Below, piece after piece: positions 7,264 to 15,231 of a DNA stretch of 18,120 bases. The notes below the pieces were generated by a model that had not been told where the DNA came from, ran no database searches, and saw only the letters and a program-made list of their open reading frames with translations. This DNA comes from DAOTXL01 sp034434895 (GTDB lineage: Bacteria; Chloroflexota; Anaerolineae; JAAYZQ01). The position numbers and the translations under genes were made by a program. Numbering within the stretch: position 1 is the stretch's first letter; each line of letters begins with the position of its first letter. The stretch lies in assembly GCA_034434895.1 (NCBI GenBank), contig DAOTYI010000033.1:1-18120 (forward strand). The letters run 5' to 3'.

Positions 7264-9498
7264 CTACTCAACCTTCACCAGCGGCGCCATCCCGGCCATC
7301 AGCTTCTTGAGACCTGCCCCGGCAAAGGCCACCGTCACCTGCTCATCCTCACCCACCAGCCTGCTTTCGATGACCACGCCCCGGCCAAACAGCTCATGTT
7401 GCACCTCATCGCCGGTCCGGAAATGGAGGGTGGTCGGTCGGGGGCGCTCGACGGCCGATCTACTTCCCTGGCGGCCTGCCGCCCCCAGGCTGGGGTTCCG
7501 CTGTCGTGCCCTGAGCTTCCGTTCCCGGTGAACCAGATGCCTGGGGAGGTCGTGCAGAAAGCGCGACGGTTCACGGACTTCACTTTCGCCGTAGAGGGTG
7601 CGGCGGAAGGTATGGAGCAGGTACAGATGCTCCCTGGCCCGCGTCACGCCGACGTAGCACAGTCGGCGCTCCTCTTCCATCCCCTCTGGATCATCCATCG
7701 AACGGCTGTGGGGGAGCAGCCCTTCCTCCAGGCCGGCGATAAAGACGACCGGGAATTCCAGCCCCTTGGCCGCATGCAGGGTCAACAGGGTGGGGGCATC
7801 CACCCTCTCGTCCAGATTGTCCACGTCCGAAACGAGAGCCACCTCTTCGAGAAAAGTGGTCAGCGCCGTTTCCACCGGCAGGTCCACATACTGGCGAGCC
7901 ACGGTGCGGAGTTCGAGGATGTTCTCCCAGCGGGATTGCCCTTCCTCGGTGCCATCCCGGATGTAGGCCGCATAACCGGTCCGCTCCAACAACCGGTCGA
8001 GCAGTTCCAGCAGGTTCAACTCCTTCCGTGCCTGGATCAGCTCCTCCAGCAGCAGGGTAAAGCTCACCAGCGCCTGTCTGGCCCGCGCCCCAAAAGGTGC
8101 TTCGACAGGCTCAGCTTGAGAGGCCGGCCGCTCCTGCTGGGCCTGTCGAAGCTCCTCTTCCGCCAACACCTGCAAGGCAGCATAAACCGGCACGCCCCGT
8201 TCTCCGGCCCACCGGATCAGGGCCTCCACCGTCTTCTGGCCGATGTTGCGGGGGGGCACGTTGAGAATGCGCGTCAGCCCGATCCCATCGTAGGGGTTGT
8301 GGATCAGGCGCAGGTAGGCCAGCACGTCCTTGATCTCCCTGCGCTCATAAAAGCGGGTCGCTCCCACCAGCCTGTACGGCACACCCCGCCGTACAAACGC
8401 ATCCTCAATGGGCCGCGATTGGGCGTTGGTCCGGTACATCACCGCGCAATCGCCTAACCGTGCCTGGCCCTGGGCGACCAGCCGCTGGATCTCGCCGACG
8501 ATCAGGTCGGCCTCCTCCTCCTCGTCGTAGGCTTCTACCACCGTGATCGGGGCGCCCCCTCCCTTCTGGGTGTAGAGCCGTTTGGGATGGCGATGGAGAT
8601 TGCGGGCAATGATCGCATTGGCCACATCGAGGATGGTCTGGGTGGAGCGGTAGTTGCACTCCAGCAGGATGACGCGGGCTTGCGGGTAATCGTGGCGGAA
8701 GCGGGCCACGTTGCGATAGTCGGCCCCTCGGAAGCCATAGATAGACTGATCCTCGTCGCCCACAACAAACAGATTGGCCCGCTCGCCGGCCAGAAACCTG
8801 ACCAGCTCATATTGGGCCATGTTGGTATCCTGCCATTCGTCCACCAGGATAAAGGGATAGCGGCGCTGATAGTGGCTCCGCACCTGGGCGTTGTCCCGAA
8901 ACAGTTGCACCGCCTTCATCAACAGGTCGTCAAAGTCCAGGGCTCCATTCTGAGCCAGCAGCGCCTGGTAGCGCTCATAGATCCGCCGGGCTACCTCGTC
9001 ACGGTAGGTGTGGGCCGGCATCTCCTGCGGCGTCAACAGTTCATTTTTGGCTTGAGAGATGCGGCTCAGCATCGCCTGAGGCCGATAGAGCCTGTCATCC
9101 AGGTTGAGCTCACGGATGGCCTGTTGGACCAGGTTCAGTTGATCGGCAGTGTCATAGATCACATATTGGGGTGAAATGCCCACCACCCCGGCTTCGCGAC
9201 GCAGGATGCGGGCGCAGATGGCGTGAAAGGTGCCGATGGTCAACTGGTGAAAGCCCTCCCCCAGCAGGTGGTAGAGGCGCTCCTTCATCTCGCGGGCGGC
9301 CTTATTGGTAAAGGTGACGGCCATAATCTGCCACGGGGGGACCTGCCGTTCCTTCACCAGGTAAGCCACGCGATGGGTGAGCACCCGTGTTTTCCCGCTT
9401 CCCGGTCCGGCCAGGACCAACACCGGCCCCTCGACCGTCTCGACCGCTTCCCGCTGGGCAGGGTTCAGCTCTGCCAGAATGTCTGTCGTCTGGGCCAT
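7264..9498 (-). CDS. pcrA: UvrD/PcrA-type superfamily 1 DNA helicase
   Basis: The 744-aa 3'-5' helicase acts in nucleotide-excision repair, replication restart and removal of RecA filaments. Motifs appear in order: Q-motif region LNPAQREAV, Walker A GPGSGKTR (31-38), Ia TFTNKAA, Walker B VDEWQDTN (Trp where Phe or Tyr is usual), III GDEDQSIYGFRGAD, IV LECNYRST, V LHAAKGLEFPVVF and VI EERRLCYVGVTRARE. The C-terminus has the PcrA Tudor-like, RNA-polymerase-contacting domain (GDEVQHELFGRGVV to the end). AAGGAGAAGAGG precedes the ATG. Residues ~449-467 are encoded by a palindromic repeat inserted in frame. It lies 51 bp downstream of the antiporter gene with a perfect palindrome between them. PcrA fits better than Rep because of the C-terminal domain. 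Confidence 0.95.
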   Translation of the reverse strand: MAQTTDILAELNPAQREAVETVEGPVLVLAGPGSGKTRVLTHRVAYLVKERQVPPWQIMAVTFTNKAAREMKERLYHLLGEGFHQLTIGTFHAICARILRREAGVVGISPQYVIYDTADQLNLVQQAIRELNLDDRLYRPQAMLSRISQAKNELLTPQEMPAHTYRDEVARRIYERYQALLAQNGALDFDDLLMKAVQLFRDNAQVRSHYQRRYPFILVDEWQDTNMAQYELVRFLAGERANLFVVGDEDQSIYGFRGADYRNVARFRHDYPQARVILLECNYRSTQTILDVANAIIARNLHRHPKRLYTQKGGGAPITVVEAYDEEEEADLIVGEIQRLVAQGQARLGDCAVMYRTNAQSRPIEDAFVRRGVPYRLVGATRFYERREIKDVLAYLRLIHNPYDGIGLTRILNVPPRNIGQKTVEALIRWAGERGVPVYAALQVLAEEELRQAQQERPASQAEPVEAPFGARARQALVSFTLLLEELIQARKELNLLELLDRLLERTGYAAYIRDGTEEGQSRWENILELRTVARQYVDLPVETALTTFLEEVALVSDVDNLDERVDAPTLLTLHAAKGLEFPVVFIAGLEEGLLPHSRSMDDPEGMEEERRLCYVGVTRAREHLYLLHTFRRTLYGESEVREPSRFLHDLPRHLVHRERKLRARQRNPSLGAAGRQGSRSAVERPRPTTLHFRTGDEVQHELFGRGVVIESRLVGEDEQVTVAFAGAGLKKLMAGMAPLVKVE
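8099..8152. repeat. Palindromic repeat inserted in frame within the helicase gene
   Basis: Perfect 12-bp arms GCTTCGACAGGC (8099-8110) and GCCTGTCGAAGC (8141-8152) flank a 30-nt centre. Arms of this GCCTGTCGAAG type occur as dispersed palindromes in many bacterial genomes. Here they encode a polar stretch including QAEPVEA in the helicase region between motifs IV and V, and the 54 bp keep the frame. Confidence 0.7.
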
Positions 9499-9516
9499 CC
9501 TCTTCTCCTTCTGAGC

Positions 9517-9540
9517 AGGGCAACTGCGAGCAGTTGCCCT
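9517..9540. repeat. Perfect intergenic palindrome, REP-like
   Basis: AGGGCAACTG (9517-9526) and CAGTTGCCCT (9531-9540) form a 10-bp perfect stem with a 4-nt CGAG loop. It lies 9 bp past the antiporter stop and about 18 bp before the helicase ATG. No T-run follows. It could be a dispersed REP-type element, an RNA-stabilising hairpin or a weak terminator. Confidence 0.65.
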
Positions 9541-9549
9541 ACAAAGCTC

Positions 9550-10638
9550 TCATGTTGGCAACCAGAAGAAGGCCAGGCCGATAATGACGTAAATCGCCAG
9601 CAACATGGTCCCTTCCAGCCAGTTCGATTCCCCATCCAGCGACACCAACCCGCCGATGAGCACCGCCGCCATCAGGGCGATCAGCTCGAACTGGTTGAAT
9701 ACCAGCGTCAGGGGATTGCCCATCAACAGGCTGATGAACACCAATAGCGGCGCGACAAACAGGGCAATCTGCAGGCTGGAACCGACCGAAATGGCCAGGC
9801 TCAACTCCATCTGGTTCTTGAGGGCCACCTGGACGGCCACCAGATGCTCGGCCACGTTGCCGATGATGGGGATGATGATGATCCCCAAAAAGAATTCGCT
9901 GAGCCCGATCTGCGTCACCACATGCTCCACCGAACCGACCAGCAGTTCGCTCATCCAGGCGATACCCGCCGTGGAGAGCACAAGCACAACGAGCGCCCGG
10001 CGCACCGACCAGGGAGGAGCCTCTAACCGGGCGGTGACAAACTCGGCATCCTCGTAAGTATGGGCACCGGGGTCGCGCAACTGAAAGACCAGGGCCAGGA
10101 TGTACAGGCCGATCATCACCCCGGCCACTCCCAGGCTCAGGTACTCTACCGCCTCGTGGCTTTCCACCTCGATGGTGTGGCTGAAGAGGGAGGGGATGAC
10201 CAGGGCGGCGACGGCCAACATCAGCATCGTGGCGTTGATCCCGGCGTGGCTCCGGCTGAACCGTTGGGTGCCATGCTTCAGCCCTCCCAGCAGGATGCTG
10301 AGGCCCAGCACCAGCAGGATGTTGCCCAGAACCGAACCGGTCAGGGAGGCGCGCACCAGTTCCAGCAATTCCTGGCGGATGGCCGGATTCACCAGGCCCT
10401 CGCGGATGGCAAAGATGGTGATGATCAGCTCCGCCGCATTGCCCAACGTGGCGTTGAGCAACCCTCCCAACCGGGGGCCGGTGTGCGCTGCCAGCGCCTC
10501 GGTGGCTTCCCCGATCAACCCGGCCAGAGGGATGACCGCCAGCCCTGAGGTCACAAAGACCACCACCGGGCTCCAGCCGAGCAGCCCGGCCACGATGGCT
10601 ATCAGGCCAAAGAGGAGCAAGAAGTTCAGATAGTTCAT
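9550..10638 (-). CDS. cax: Calcium/proton antiporter, CaCA superfamily
   Basis: This 362-aa inner-membrane exchanger expels Ca2+ in return for H+. It has about eleven hydrophobic helices and the two alpha repeats of the family: LGNAAELIITIFAIREG (residues ~65-81, acidic E70) and IIGNVAEHLVAVQVALKN (~258-275, acidic E264). A short acidic linker (HTIEVESHEAVEY) lies between the halves. The frame stays open to a GTG at 10677, but the ATG at 10638 is chosen because AGGAGA lies about 8 nt upstream and the first helix begins directly after it. Length fits bacterial CAX/ChaA proteins. It follows the phosphatidyltransferase by 123 bp without a clear promoter, so it may be read from the lipid operon. 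Ion choice is inferred from family. Confidence 0.93.
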   Translation of the reverse strand: MNYLNFLLLFGLIAIVAGLLGWSPVVVFVTSGLAVIPLAGLIGEATEALAAHTGPRLGGLLNATLGNAAELIITIFAIREGLVNPAIRQELLELVRASLTGSVLGNILLVLGLSILLGGLKHGTQRFSRSHAGINATMLMLAVAALVIPSLFSHTIEVESHEAVEYLSLGVAGVMIGLYILALVFQLRDPGAHTYEDAEFVTARLEAPPWSVRRALVVLVLSTAGIAWMSELLVGSVEHVVTQIGLSEFFLGIIIIPIIGNVAEHLVAVQVALKNQMELSLAISVGSSLQIALFVAPLLVFISLLMGNPLTLVFNQFELIALMAAVLIGGLVSLDGESNWLEGTMLLAIYVIIGLAFFWLPT

Positions 10639-10761
10639 GCTGTTTCTCCTGTTCATCACCTGTGCGGCGCAGACCACAACGTGTGGCGCGGGTCATAACC
10701 CACGCTGACGAGCCACCGGATTGTCAGCCGGCAGGCACGGGGGAAGATCCGGCTGAAGCCT

Positions 10762-11460
10762 CTACTCCGGCACCTTGCTGGAAAAGTATTGGATTGAAGC
10801 ACCCTCTTGATGGGAGGGAGGATCGGCCGGGCCGGGGATGACGAACGGCGTCTGGGGCGGCCCCCAACCGCCCGCCTCGCCGCCGGTCACGCGCCAGACG
10901 TGATAGATGCGCTGAAAGGCGGTGAACAGGCTCAATGCCGCCAGGACGGCGAGGGCGATCAGCACCTGATGCAGGATCAGGCCGACGATCACGATCACCA
11001 CGCGGAGCGGGCGGGTCATCAGACCCTCCCGACAGGCCACCCCTACCCCTTCGGCCCGCGCCCGGGTATAGCTGACCATCAGCGAACCGACCGTGGCCAC
11101 CAGGATCACCGGGATCTCCAGCCGGCCACCTGTCCCGGCGTAATAGAGGATCAGCCCCAGGAACACAGCCGACTCTTCCAGACGGTCAATGGTCGAATCC
11201 AGAAAGGCGCCAAAGCGGCTACCCTTGCCGCTGACCCGGGCCAGCGCCCCATCCAGGGCGTCGCACAGAGCGGCTACGGCATACACCACGCCGGCCCAAC
11301 GCAGTTGGCCCCACGCCGCCAGAGCGGCCACACCCAGGGTCAGCAGCAGGCCCAGGTTGGTCACCCAGTCGGGCGAGACGTTCCAGCGAGCCAGGGCGCG
11401 GGCCGCTCCCTCCAGGACAGGACGGCTGAGGTCACGGGCTTTGTCTTCGAGAAAGGCCAT
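10762..11460 (-). CDS. pgsA: CDP-alcohol phosphatidyltransferase, likely phosphatidylinositol-phosphate synthase
   Basis: The 232-aa membrane enzyme joins CDP-diacylglycerol to a phosphorylated alcohol. The full CDP-alcohol signature is present: D67-x2-D70-G71-x2-A74-R75-x8-G84-x3-D88-x3-D92. The later SYTRARAEG (130-138) and MTRPLRVVIVIVG (148-160) match the inositol-phosphate-binding region of actinobacterial PIP synthase, which also has an SYxxARAE stretch. The product would be phosphatidylinositol 3-phosphate, later dephosphorylated. A Pro/Gly-rich tail follows residue ~195. It starts 6 bp after the glycosyltransferase gene, whose 3' end holds its ribosome site. Neighbours support the inositol role. 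Phosphatidylglycerol-phosphate synthase is the alternative. Confidence 0.88.
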   Translation of the reverse strand: MAFLEDKARDLSRPVLEGAARALARWNVSPDWVTNLGLLLTLGVAALAAWGQLRWAGVVYAVAALCDALDGALARVSGKGSRFGAFLDSTIDRLEESAVFLGLILYYAGTGGRLEIPVILVATVGSLMVSYTRARAEGVGVACREGLMTRPLRVVIVIVGLILHQVLIALAVLAALSLFTAFQRIYHVWRVTGGEAGGWGPPQTPFVIPGPADPPSHQEGASIQYFSSKVPE

Positions 11461-11466
11461 GATCGT

Positions 11467-12615
11467 TTATCCTCTCTGCTCCAACAGTTCATGGTAATAG
11501 TCCAGGATCCGACCGGCTACCCGTTCCCAGGAAAAGAGATCAGCCCTGGTTCGACCATTGTCACCCAACCGCCGTTGCATCTCCGGGTCGCTCAGGAGAC
11601 GCACCAAGGCCCCGGCCAACTTCTCTTCATCGCCAGGCGGCACCAGCAATCCTTCGACCTCATGGCGCACGACCTCCCGATAACCGGGGATGTCGGAGGC
11701 AACCACCGGCCTCCCGGCAGCCATCGCCTCCAGGAGGACCATGCCAAAGCTCTCAAAGCCGGTCGAAGGGGCGCAGACCAGATCGGCGGTCCGGTAGTAA
11801 CGGGCCAGTTCCTCGTCGGCCACCCGGCCTATGAAATGCACCCCCTCCAGGCCTTCCATCTGGACCTGACGGATAAAGGGTTCGGACTGTTCGGCATTGA
11901 ACCCCCCCACGGCGATCAGCCGGGCGTGGGGGAGGGCCTGTTTGACCCGCTCAAAAGCCCGCAACAGGTGATTGAACCCCTTCCGCTTCTCCAACCGGCC
12001 GGCGAACAGGATGGTGGGGCGGCCATCGGCAAAACGGGCGATCGGCTTCAAGTCCGGACGCCCAAACAGGGCCACATCCACGCCGTTCGGGATCAAGCGG
12101 TAATTCCCTGGGAAATAACGGGCGATATAGTCCCTGGCTGCCGCCGAAACGGCAATCCGGCCTTCCAGGCGGTTCATCAGCCGGTGGAAAATGGGCCGGG
12201 CATATTCATATCCGGCATTCTCATCCCGGTAGGCATGAAAGGTGCCGATCGCCAGGGTGGTGGGGTGCAGATGGGCGTGGTAGAGGGCCAGCAGGCAAAC
12301 GACCGGCATCAACGGTTCGTGCAGGTGGATGATGTCAAAGCGCTCCTGGGCAATGATCTGCCTGATCCGGCGGGAGAGGCGGGGAGAAAGCACCACCCGC
12401 ACCTGGGAGCCGCTCGTCGGCAGGGGCAATACCGGGCCGGTGATCGGGATCAGGTTGGGCGGCAGCGGTTCAAACCATGCCAGGTCAGCCGAACAGGGGG
12501 CGATGATCGTGACCTGGTGGCCTGCCCGGCGAAAGGCCCGGTCCAGCGCCAGGATGTGCCGTTGTACTCCCCCAGGCACCACCCAATCGTAGGGTGCCAC
12601 CAATCCGATCTTCAT
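11467..12615 (-). CDS. pimA: GT4 glycosyltransferase, PimA-like phosphatidylinositol mannosyltransferase
   Basis: The 382-aa GT-B enzyme likely transfers mannose from GDP-mannose to phosphatidylinositol on the cytoplasmic face. The N-domain has YDWVVPGGVQRHIL (residues 9-22), which closely follows the acceptor-side loop of mycobacterial PimA, and IIHLHEP, GRIAVSAAAR and IPNGVDVALF. The C-domain has FAGRLEKRKGF (Arg/Lys for donor phosphate) and the E-x7-E donor motif in GFESFGMVLLEAMAAGRPVV. The frame is open upstream to 12741, but the ATG at 12615 aligns with the family's MKIG start and overlaps the acyltransferase stop by 4 nt (ATGA), so translation is coupled. Specificity is inferred from similarity and neighbours; another GT4 sugar donor is possible. 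Confidence 0.88.
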   Translation of the reverse strand: MKIGLVAPYDWVVPGGVQRHILALDRAFRRAGHQVTIIAPCSADLAWFEPLPPNLIPITGPVLPLPTSGSQVRVVLSPRLSRRIRQIIAQERFDIIHLHEPLMPVVCLLALYHAHLHPTTLAIGTFHAYRDENAGYEYARPIFHRLMNRLEGRIAVSAAARDYIARYFPGNYRLIPNGVDVALFGRPDLKPIARFADGRPTILFAGRLEKRKGFNHLLRAFERVKQALPHARLIAVGGFNAEQSEPFIRQVQMEGLEGVHFIGRVADEELARYYRTADLVCAPSTGFESFGMVLLEAMAAGRPVVASDIPGYREVVRHEVEGLLVPPGDEEKLAGALVRLLSDPEMQRRLGDNGRTRADLFSWERVAGRILDYYHELLEQRG

Positions 12616-13499
12616 CGGGCAGGCCGCGAGTTCAGGGGCCAGATGGGCATCGTCACCAGCCACTGCTCCGGATGACGGGCAATGTGGCGTTCCATGAAAG
12701 CCACCACCTGTTTCATGCCGGCTACCACATCGATCTCCCAATCGCCGGTCTGGGATAGTTCCAGAGGGGGTTCGATCTGGACCAGGAATGAGTTGTCCGG
12801 CAAACGCAGGGCAGAGGCCGGGACGAGCGTCGCGCCGGTGCGCAATGCCACCTGCACCGGTCCGTCGGGCAGGCGCGTCGGCGAGCCAAAAAACTCTATC
12901 TCGCGGGCATTGTCGGTGACATCCCGGTCGCAGGCCAGCCCGACCATCTCCCCCCGCTTGAGAGCACGGAACAGGGGCAGCATCGGTTCATCGCTGGGGA
13001 TCATGCGCAGCCCGTGGCTGGTGCGCAGTCCCAGGACATAACGGAACAGGCGCTCGGGTCGGATATGCTGGACCACCGTCGTCAACGGCATCCTGTGCAC
13101 CTGGGAAATCTGGAGCACAATGTCCACATTGCCAAAGTGAGGCGAGATAATGACGACGCCGCGCCCTCTGGCCAATGCCCGATCCAGATGTTCTGTGCCC
13201 TCTATACGGGTCAACGCCTGGATCTCTTCAGGGGTCAGGCGGGGGACCCGGAACAGGTCATAGTGGCTCTTGATGATGTTCACACATGCCTGGCGTACCA
13301 CCGCCTGGAGGCGCTTTCGGTCAGCCGCAGGCCCCAGCACATGGCGCATGTTGTGGCTGAGATTGCGCCTGAGGCGGGGATAGAAGAGATAAGCCAGAAA
13401 TCCGATCCAGCCAGCCAGCCGATAGGCAATCGGCGGCGGCAAACGGCCGGCCAGAGCACCGATCAAACGGTACGAGATGTAGGTGAAATAGCCACGCAC
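12612..13499 (-). CDS. LPLAT acyltransferase, PatA-like (HtrB/LpxL superfamily)
   Basis: The 295-aa protein belongs to the lysophospholipid acyltransferase superfamily. An N-terminal hydrophobic stretch (AYRLAGWIGFLAYLFY, ~25-40) anchors it to the membrane. The active-site H-x4-D is HFGNVD (H121, D126), the acidic form used by mycobacterial PatA, which acylates the mannose of PIM1/PIM2. A second conserved Glu lies in IRPERLF (E149), followed by DEPMLPLFRALKRGEMVG and a DRDV motif. The GTG start has GGGAGGAGG just upstream and lies about 20 nt from a good promoter. It is first in the operon and overlaps the PimA-like gene by 4 nt. No LPS genes are nearby, which favours PatA over LpxL function (inference). 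Confidence 0.88.
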   Translation of the reverse strand: MRGYFTYISYRLIGALAGRLPPPIAYRLAGWIGFLAYLFYPRLRRNLSHNMRHVLGPAADRKRLQAVVRQACVNIIKSHYDLFRVPRLTPEEIQALTRIEGTEHLDRALARGRGVVIISPHFGNVDIVLQISQVHRMPLTTVVQHIRPERLFRYVLGLRTSHGLRMIPSDEPMLPLFRALKRGEMVGLACDRDVTDNAREIEFFGSPTRLPDGPVQVALRTGATLVPASALRLPDNSFLVQIEPPLELSQTGDWEIDVVAGMKQVVAFMERHIARHPEQWLVTMPIWPLNSRPAR

Positions 13500-13525
13500 T
13501 CGTCCTCCTCCCGTGAACGGTCTGC

Positions 13526-13554
13526 ATCTTACCTCAAAAGGTGTGCGGTGTCAA
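13526..13554 (-). promoter_or_regulatory. Promoter of the PIM-like lipid operon
   Basis: On the minus strand a perfect TTGACA (13549-13554), a 17-bp spacer and TAAGAT (13526-13531) place the start near 13519, about 20 nt before the acyltransferase GTG. The divergent endonuclease V promoter lies about 100 bp away. Confidence 0.75.
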
Positions 13555-13649
13555 GCTGGAATAGACGGCCTACCAGGTGGCAGGTGCCTCACCTTGAGCG
13601 AACCGGCCTGGACAGGTCTGGAAGAACCCACCGCCCGGCAGACCACCTC

Positions 13650-13678
13650 TTGCGCTTTCCGCCTTCTTGAGGTACAAT
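13650..13678 (+). promoter_or_regulatory. Promoter of the endonuclease V - sirtuin operon
   Basis: TTGCGC (13650-13655), a 17-bp spacer and TACAAT (13673-13678) put the start near 13685, about 59 nt before the nfi ATG. Confidence 0.65.
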
Positions 13679-13743
13679 TTATATACGCGCGGCCGTCCAT
13701 TGCGTTTTGGGGGCGACGAAAGAGCCGGCAAGAGGCGAGGGGT

Positions 13744-14442
13744 ATGGAACTGGCGATCTCCCACTCCTGGGACCTGCCTGTCGGCCAGGCGATGGCCCTG
13801 CAAGCCCGTCTGGCAGAACAGGTGATCGCCCAGACCACCTTCAACCCGGAGGTGGTGCGGACTGTGGCCGGGGTAGATGTCGGGTTCCGGGGGGATGTGG
13901 CCCGGGCAGCGGTCGTCGTGCTCCGCTTTCCTGAGCTGGAGCCGGTGGATTTCGCCCGGGCCGAGGTGCCGGTCACCTTTCCCTACATCCCCGGCCTGCT
14001 GGCCTTCCGCGAGGGACCAGGGGTGCTGGCGGCCCTCGAACGGCTCACCACCTGGCCTGACCTGTTCCTCTTTGACGGGCACGGACAGGCACACCCTCGC
14101 CGCCTGGGGATCGCGGCCCATATGGGGGTGATCCTGGATCGGCCCAGCATCGGGTGTGCCAAATCGCGGCTCTGCGGGCAGCACGACGAGCCGGGCGACG
14201 CTGTGGGCGATTGGGCGCCCCTGTGGGATGGTGACCAGACGATCGGCGCGGTGGTCCGCAGCCGGACGGGGGTCAGCCCGGTGTATGTTTCGGTCGGCCA
14301 TCGGATAGACCTGCCGACGGCCATCAAGTTTGTGTTGCGCTGCACCCGTGGCTACCGGTTGCCGGAGACAACCCGCTATGCCCACCTGGTAGCCGGTGGG
14401 GCCGGGTTGCCGACCGGGCAGAAGCAGTTGCGGTTGTTCTGA
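13744..14442 (+). CDS. nfi: Endonuclease V (deoxyinosine 3' endonuclease)
   Basis: This 232-aa nuclease nicks DNA one phosphate 3' of deoxyinosine and related deaminated bases. The metal-binding residues are D45 in AGVDVGF, E90 in LLAFREGP and D111 in FLFDGHGQAHPRRLG. The PYIPG wedge that strands the damaged base is intact at 80-84. SIGCAKSRLCG and VSVGHRIDLPTAI complete the family pattern. The frame is open upstream to 13513, but ATG 13744 is chosen because it follows GAGGCGAGGG and lies downstream of the predicted transcription start. The length is close to Thermotoga EndoV. It heads the operon and is followed after 15 bp by the sirtuin gene. Repair of cytosine and adenine deamination would matter in a hot habitat (inference). 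Confidence 0.96.
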   Translation: MELAISHSWDLPVGQAMALQARLAEQVIAQTTFNPEVVRTVAGVDVGFRGDVARAAVVVLRFPELEPVDFARAEVPVTFPYIPGLLAFREGPGVLAALERLTTWPDLFLFDGHGQAHPRRLGIAAHMGVILDRPSIGCAKSRLCGQHDEPGDAVGDWAPLWDGDQTIGAVVRSRTGVSPVYVSVGHRIDLPTAIKFVLRCTRGYRLPETTRYAHLVAGGAGLPTGQKQLRLF

Positions 14443-14457
14443 TTGGAGGTTGGAGGG

Positions 14458-15207
14458 ATGAGCCTGGAAGAGCGAATCCGGTGTGCTGCCGACCTGATCC
14501 GTCGTTCGCGGCACATGGTGGCCTTTACAGGGGCGGGCCAGAGCACCGCTTCCGGCATCCCCGACTTTCGCAGTCCAGGCTCAGGGCTGTGGGAGAAGGA
14601 CAATCCGATGTTGGTGGCCTCTATCTGGGCCTTCCGCCTCAACCCCAAAACCTTCTACAACTGGATCCGGCCCATGGTCGAGACCCTGCTCACCGCTCTG
14701 CCCAACCCGGCTCATAAGGCCTTGGCCACCCTGGAAGAGATGGGCTATCTGAAGGTGGTCATTACCCAGAACATTGATAACCTCCACCAACGGGCCGGAT
14801 CGCGGCGGGTGTTGGAGCTTCACGGCCATCTGCGGGAGGCGACCTGTGTCCGCTGTTACAAGGAGGTGCCCATTGATGCCCGGATCGTCCAGGTCGTGCT
14901 CGATGGCAAGGTGCCGTACTGCGAATGCGGCGGCGTGCTCAAGCCCAATGTCATCCTCTTTGGCGAACAATTGCCCATCCGGGTATTCAACCAGGCGGTG
15001 GAAGAGGCCCGCCGCTGCGACCTGATGCTGGTGGCCGGTTCGTCGTTGGAGGTCGCCCCGGCAGCCGATATCCCCTTCCTGGCCGTCGAGAGCGGCGCCA
15101 AAGCGATCCTGGTCAACATGACGCCCACCGCGTTCGATCCCTATGCCCATGTCGTCCTCCACGGCGACGTGGCCCGGCTCCTGCCTGACATTGTGGCTGC
15201 GGTCTGA
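14458..15207 (+). CDS. Sir2-family NAD-dependent protein deacetylase
   Basis: The 249-aa sirtuin removes acyl groups from lysines using NAD+. The NAD loop is GAGQSTASGIPDFRSP (25-40), with Gln28 where Ile, Val or Met is normal. TQNIDNLHQRAG (103-114) and the catalytic His122 in LELHGH are intact. Zinc would be held by C130/C133 (CVRC) and C155/C157 (CEC), a CxC second pair one residue shorter than the usual CxxC. KPNVILFGE and AGSSLEVAPAAD follow as expected. ATG 14458 with GGAGGT seven bases upstream is preferred over the TTG at 14443. It sits 15 bp after nfi and is surely co-transcribed. The substrate is unknown. Confidence 0.94.
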   Translation: MSLEERIRCAADLIRRSRHMVAFTGAGQSTASGIPDFRSPGSGLWEKDNPMLVASIWAFRLNPKTFYNWIRPMVETLLTALPNPAHKALATLEEMGYLKVVITQNIDNLHQRAGSRRVLELHGHLREATCVRCYKEVPIDARIVQVVLDGKVPYCECGGVLKPNVILFGEQLPIRVFNQAVEEARRCDLMLVAGSSLEVAPAADIPFLAVESGAKAILVNMTPTAFDPYAHVVLHGDVARLLPDIVAAV

Positions 15208-15231
15208 GCGCCCCGGCCTGAGGAGAAGAGC

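Noticed and set aside
7255..7267. Small inverted repeat GTAGA-ATA-TCTAC between convergent genes
   Set aside because: A 5-bp stem without a T-run is too weak to call a terminator.
9539..10696. 385-codon frame slightly longer than the antiporter gene
   Set aside because: It is Gly/Arg/His-rich with no membrane segments; the overlapping 362-aa frame has full CaCA motifs.
10807..12675. 622-codon plus-strand frame opposite the lipid operon
   Set aside because: Composition (Gln, His, Gly, Pro) is that of an antisense shadow of GC-rich genes; the minus strand holds three clear families.
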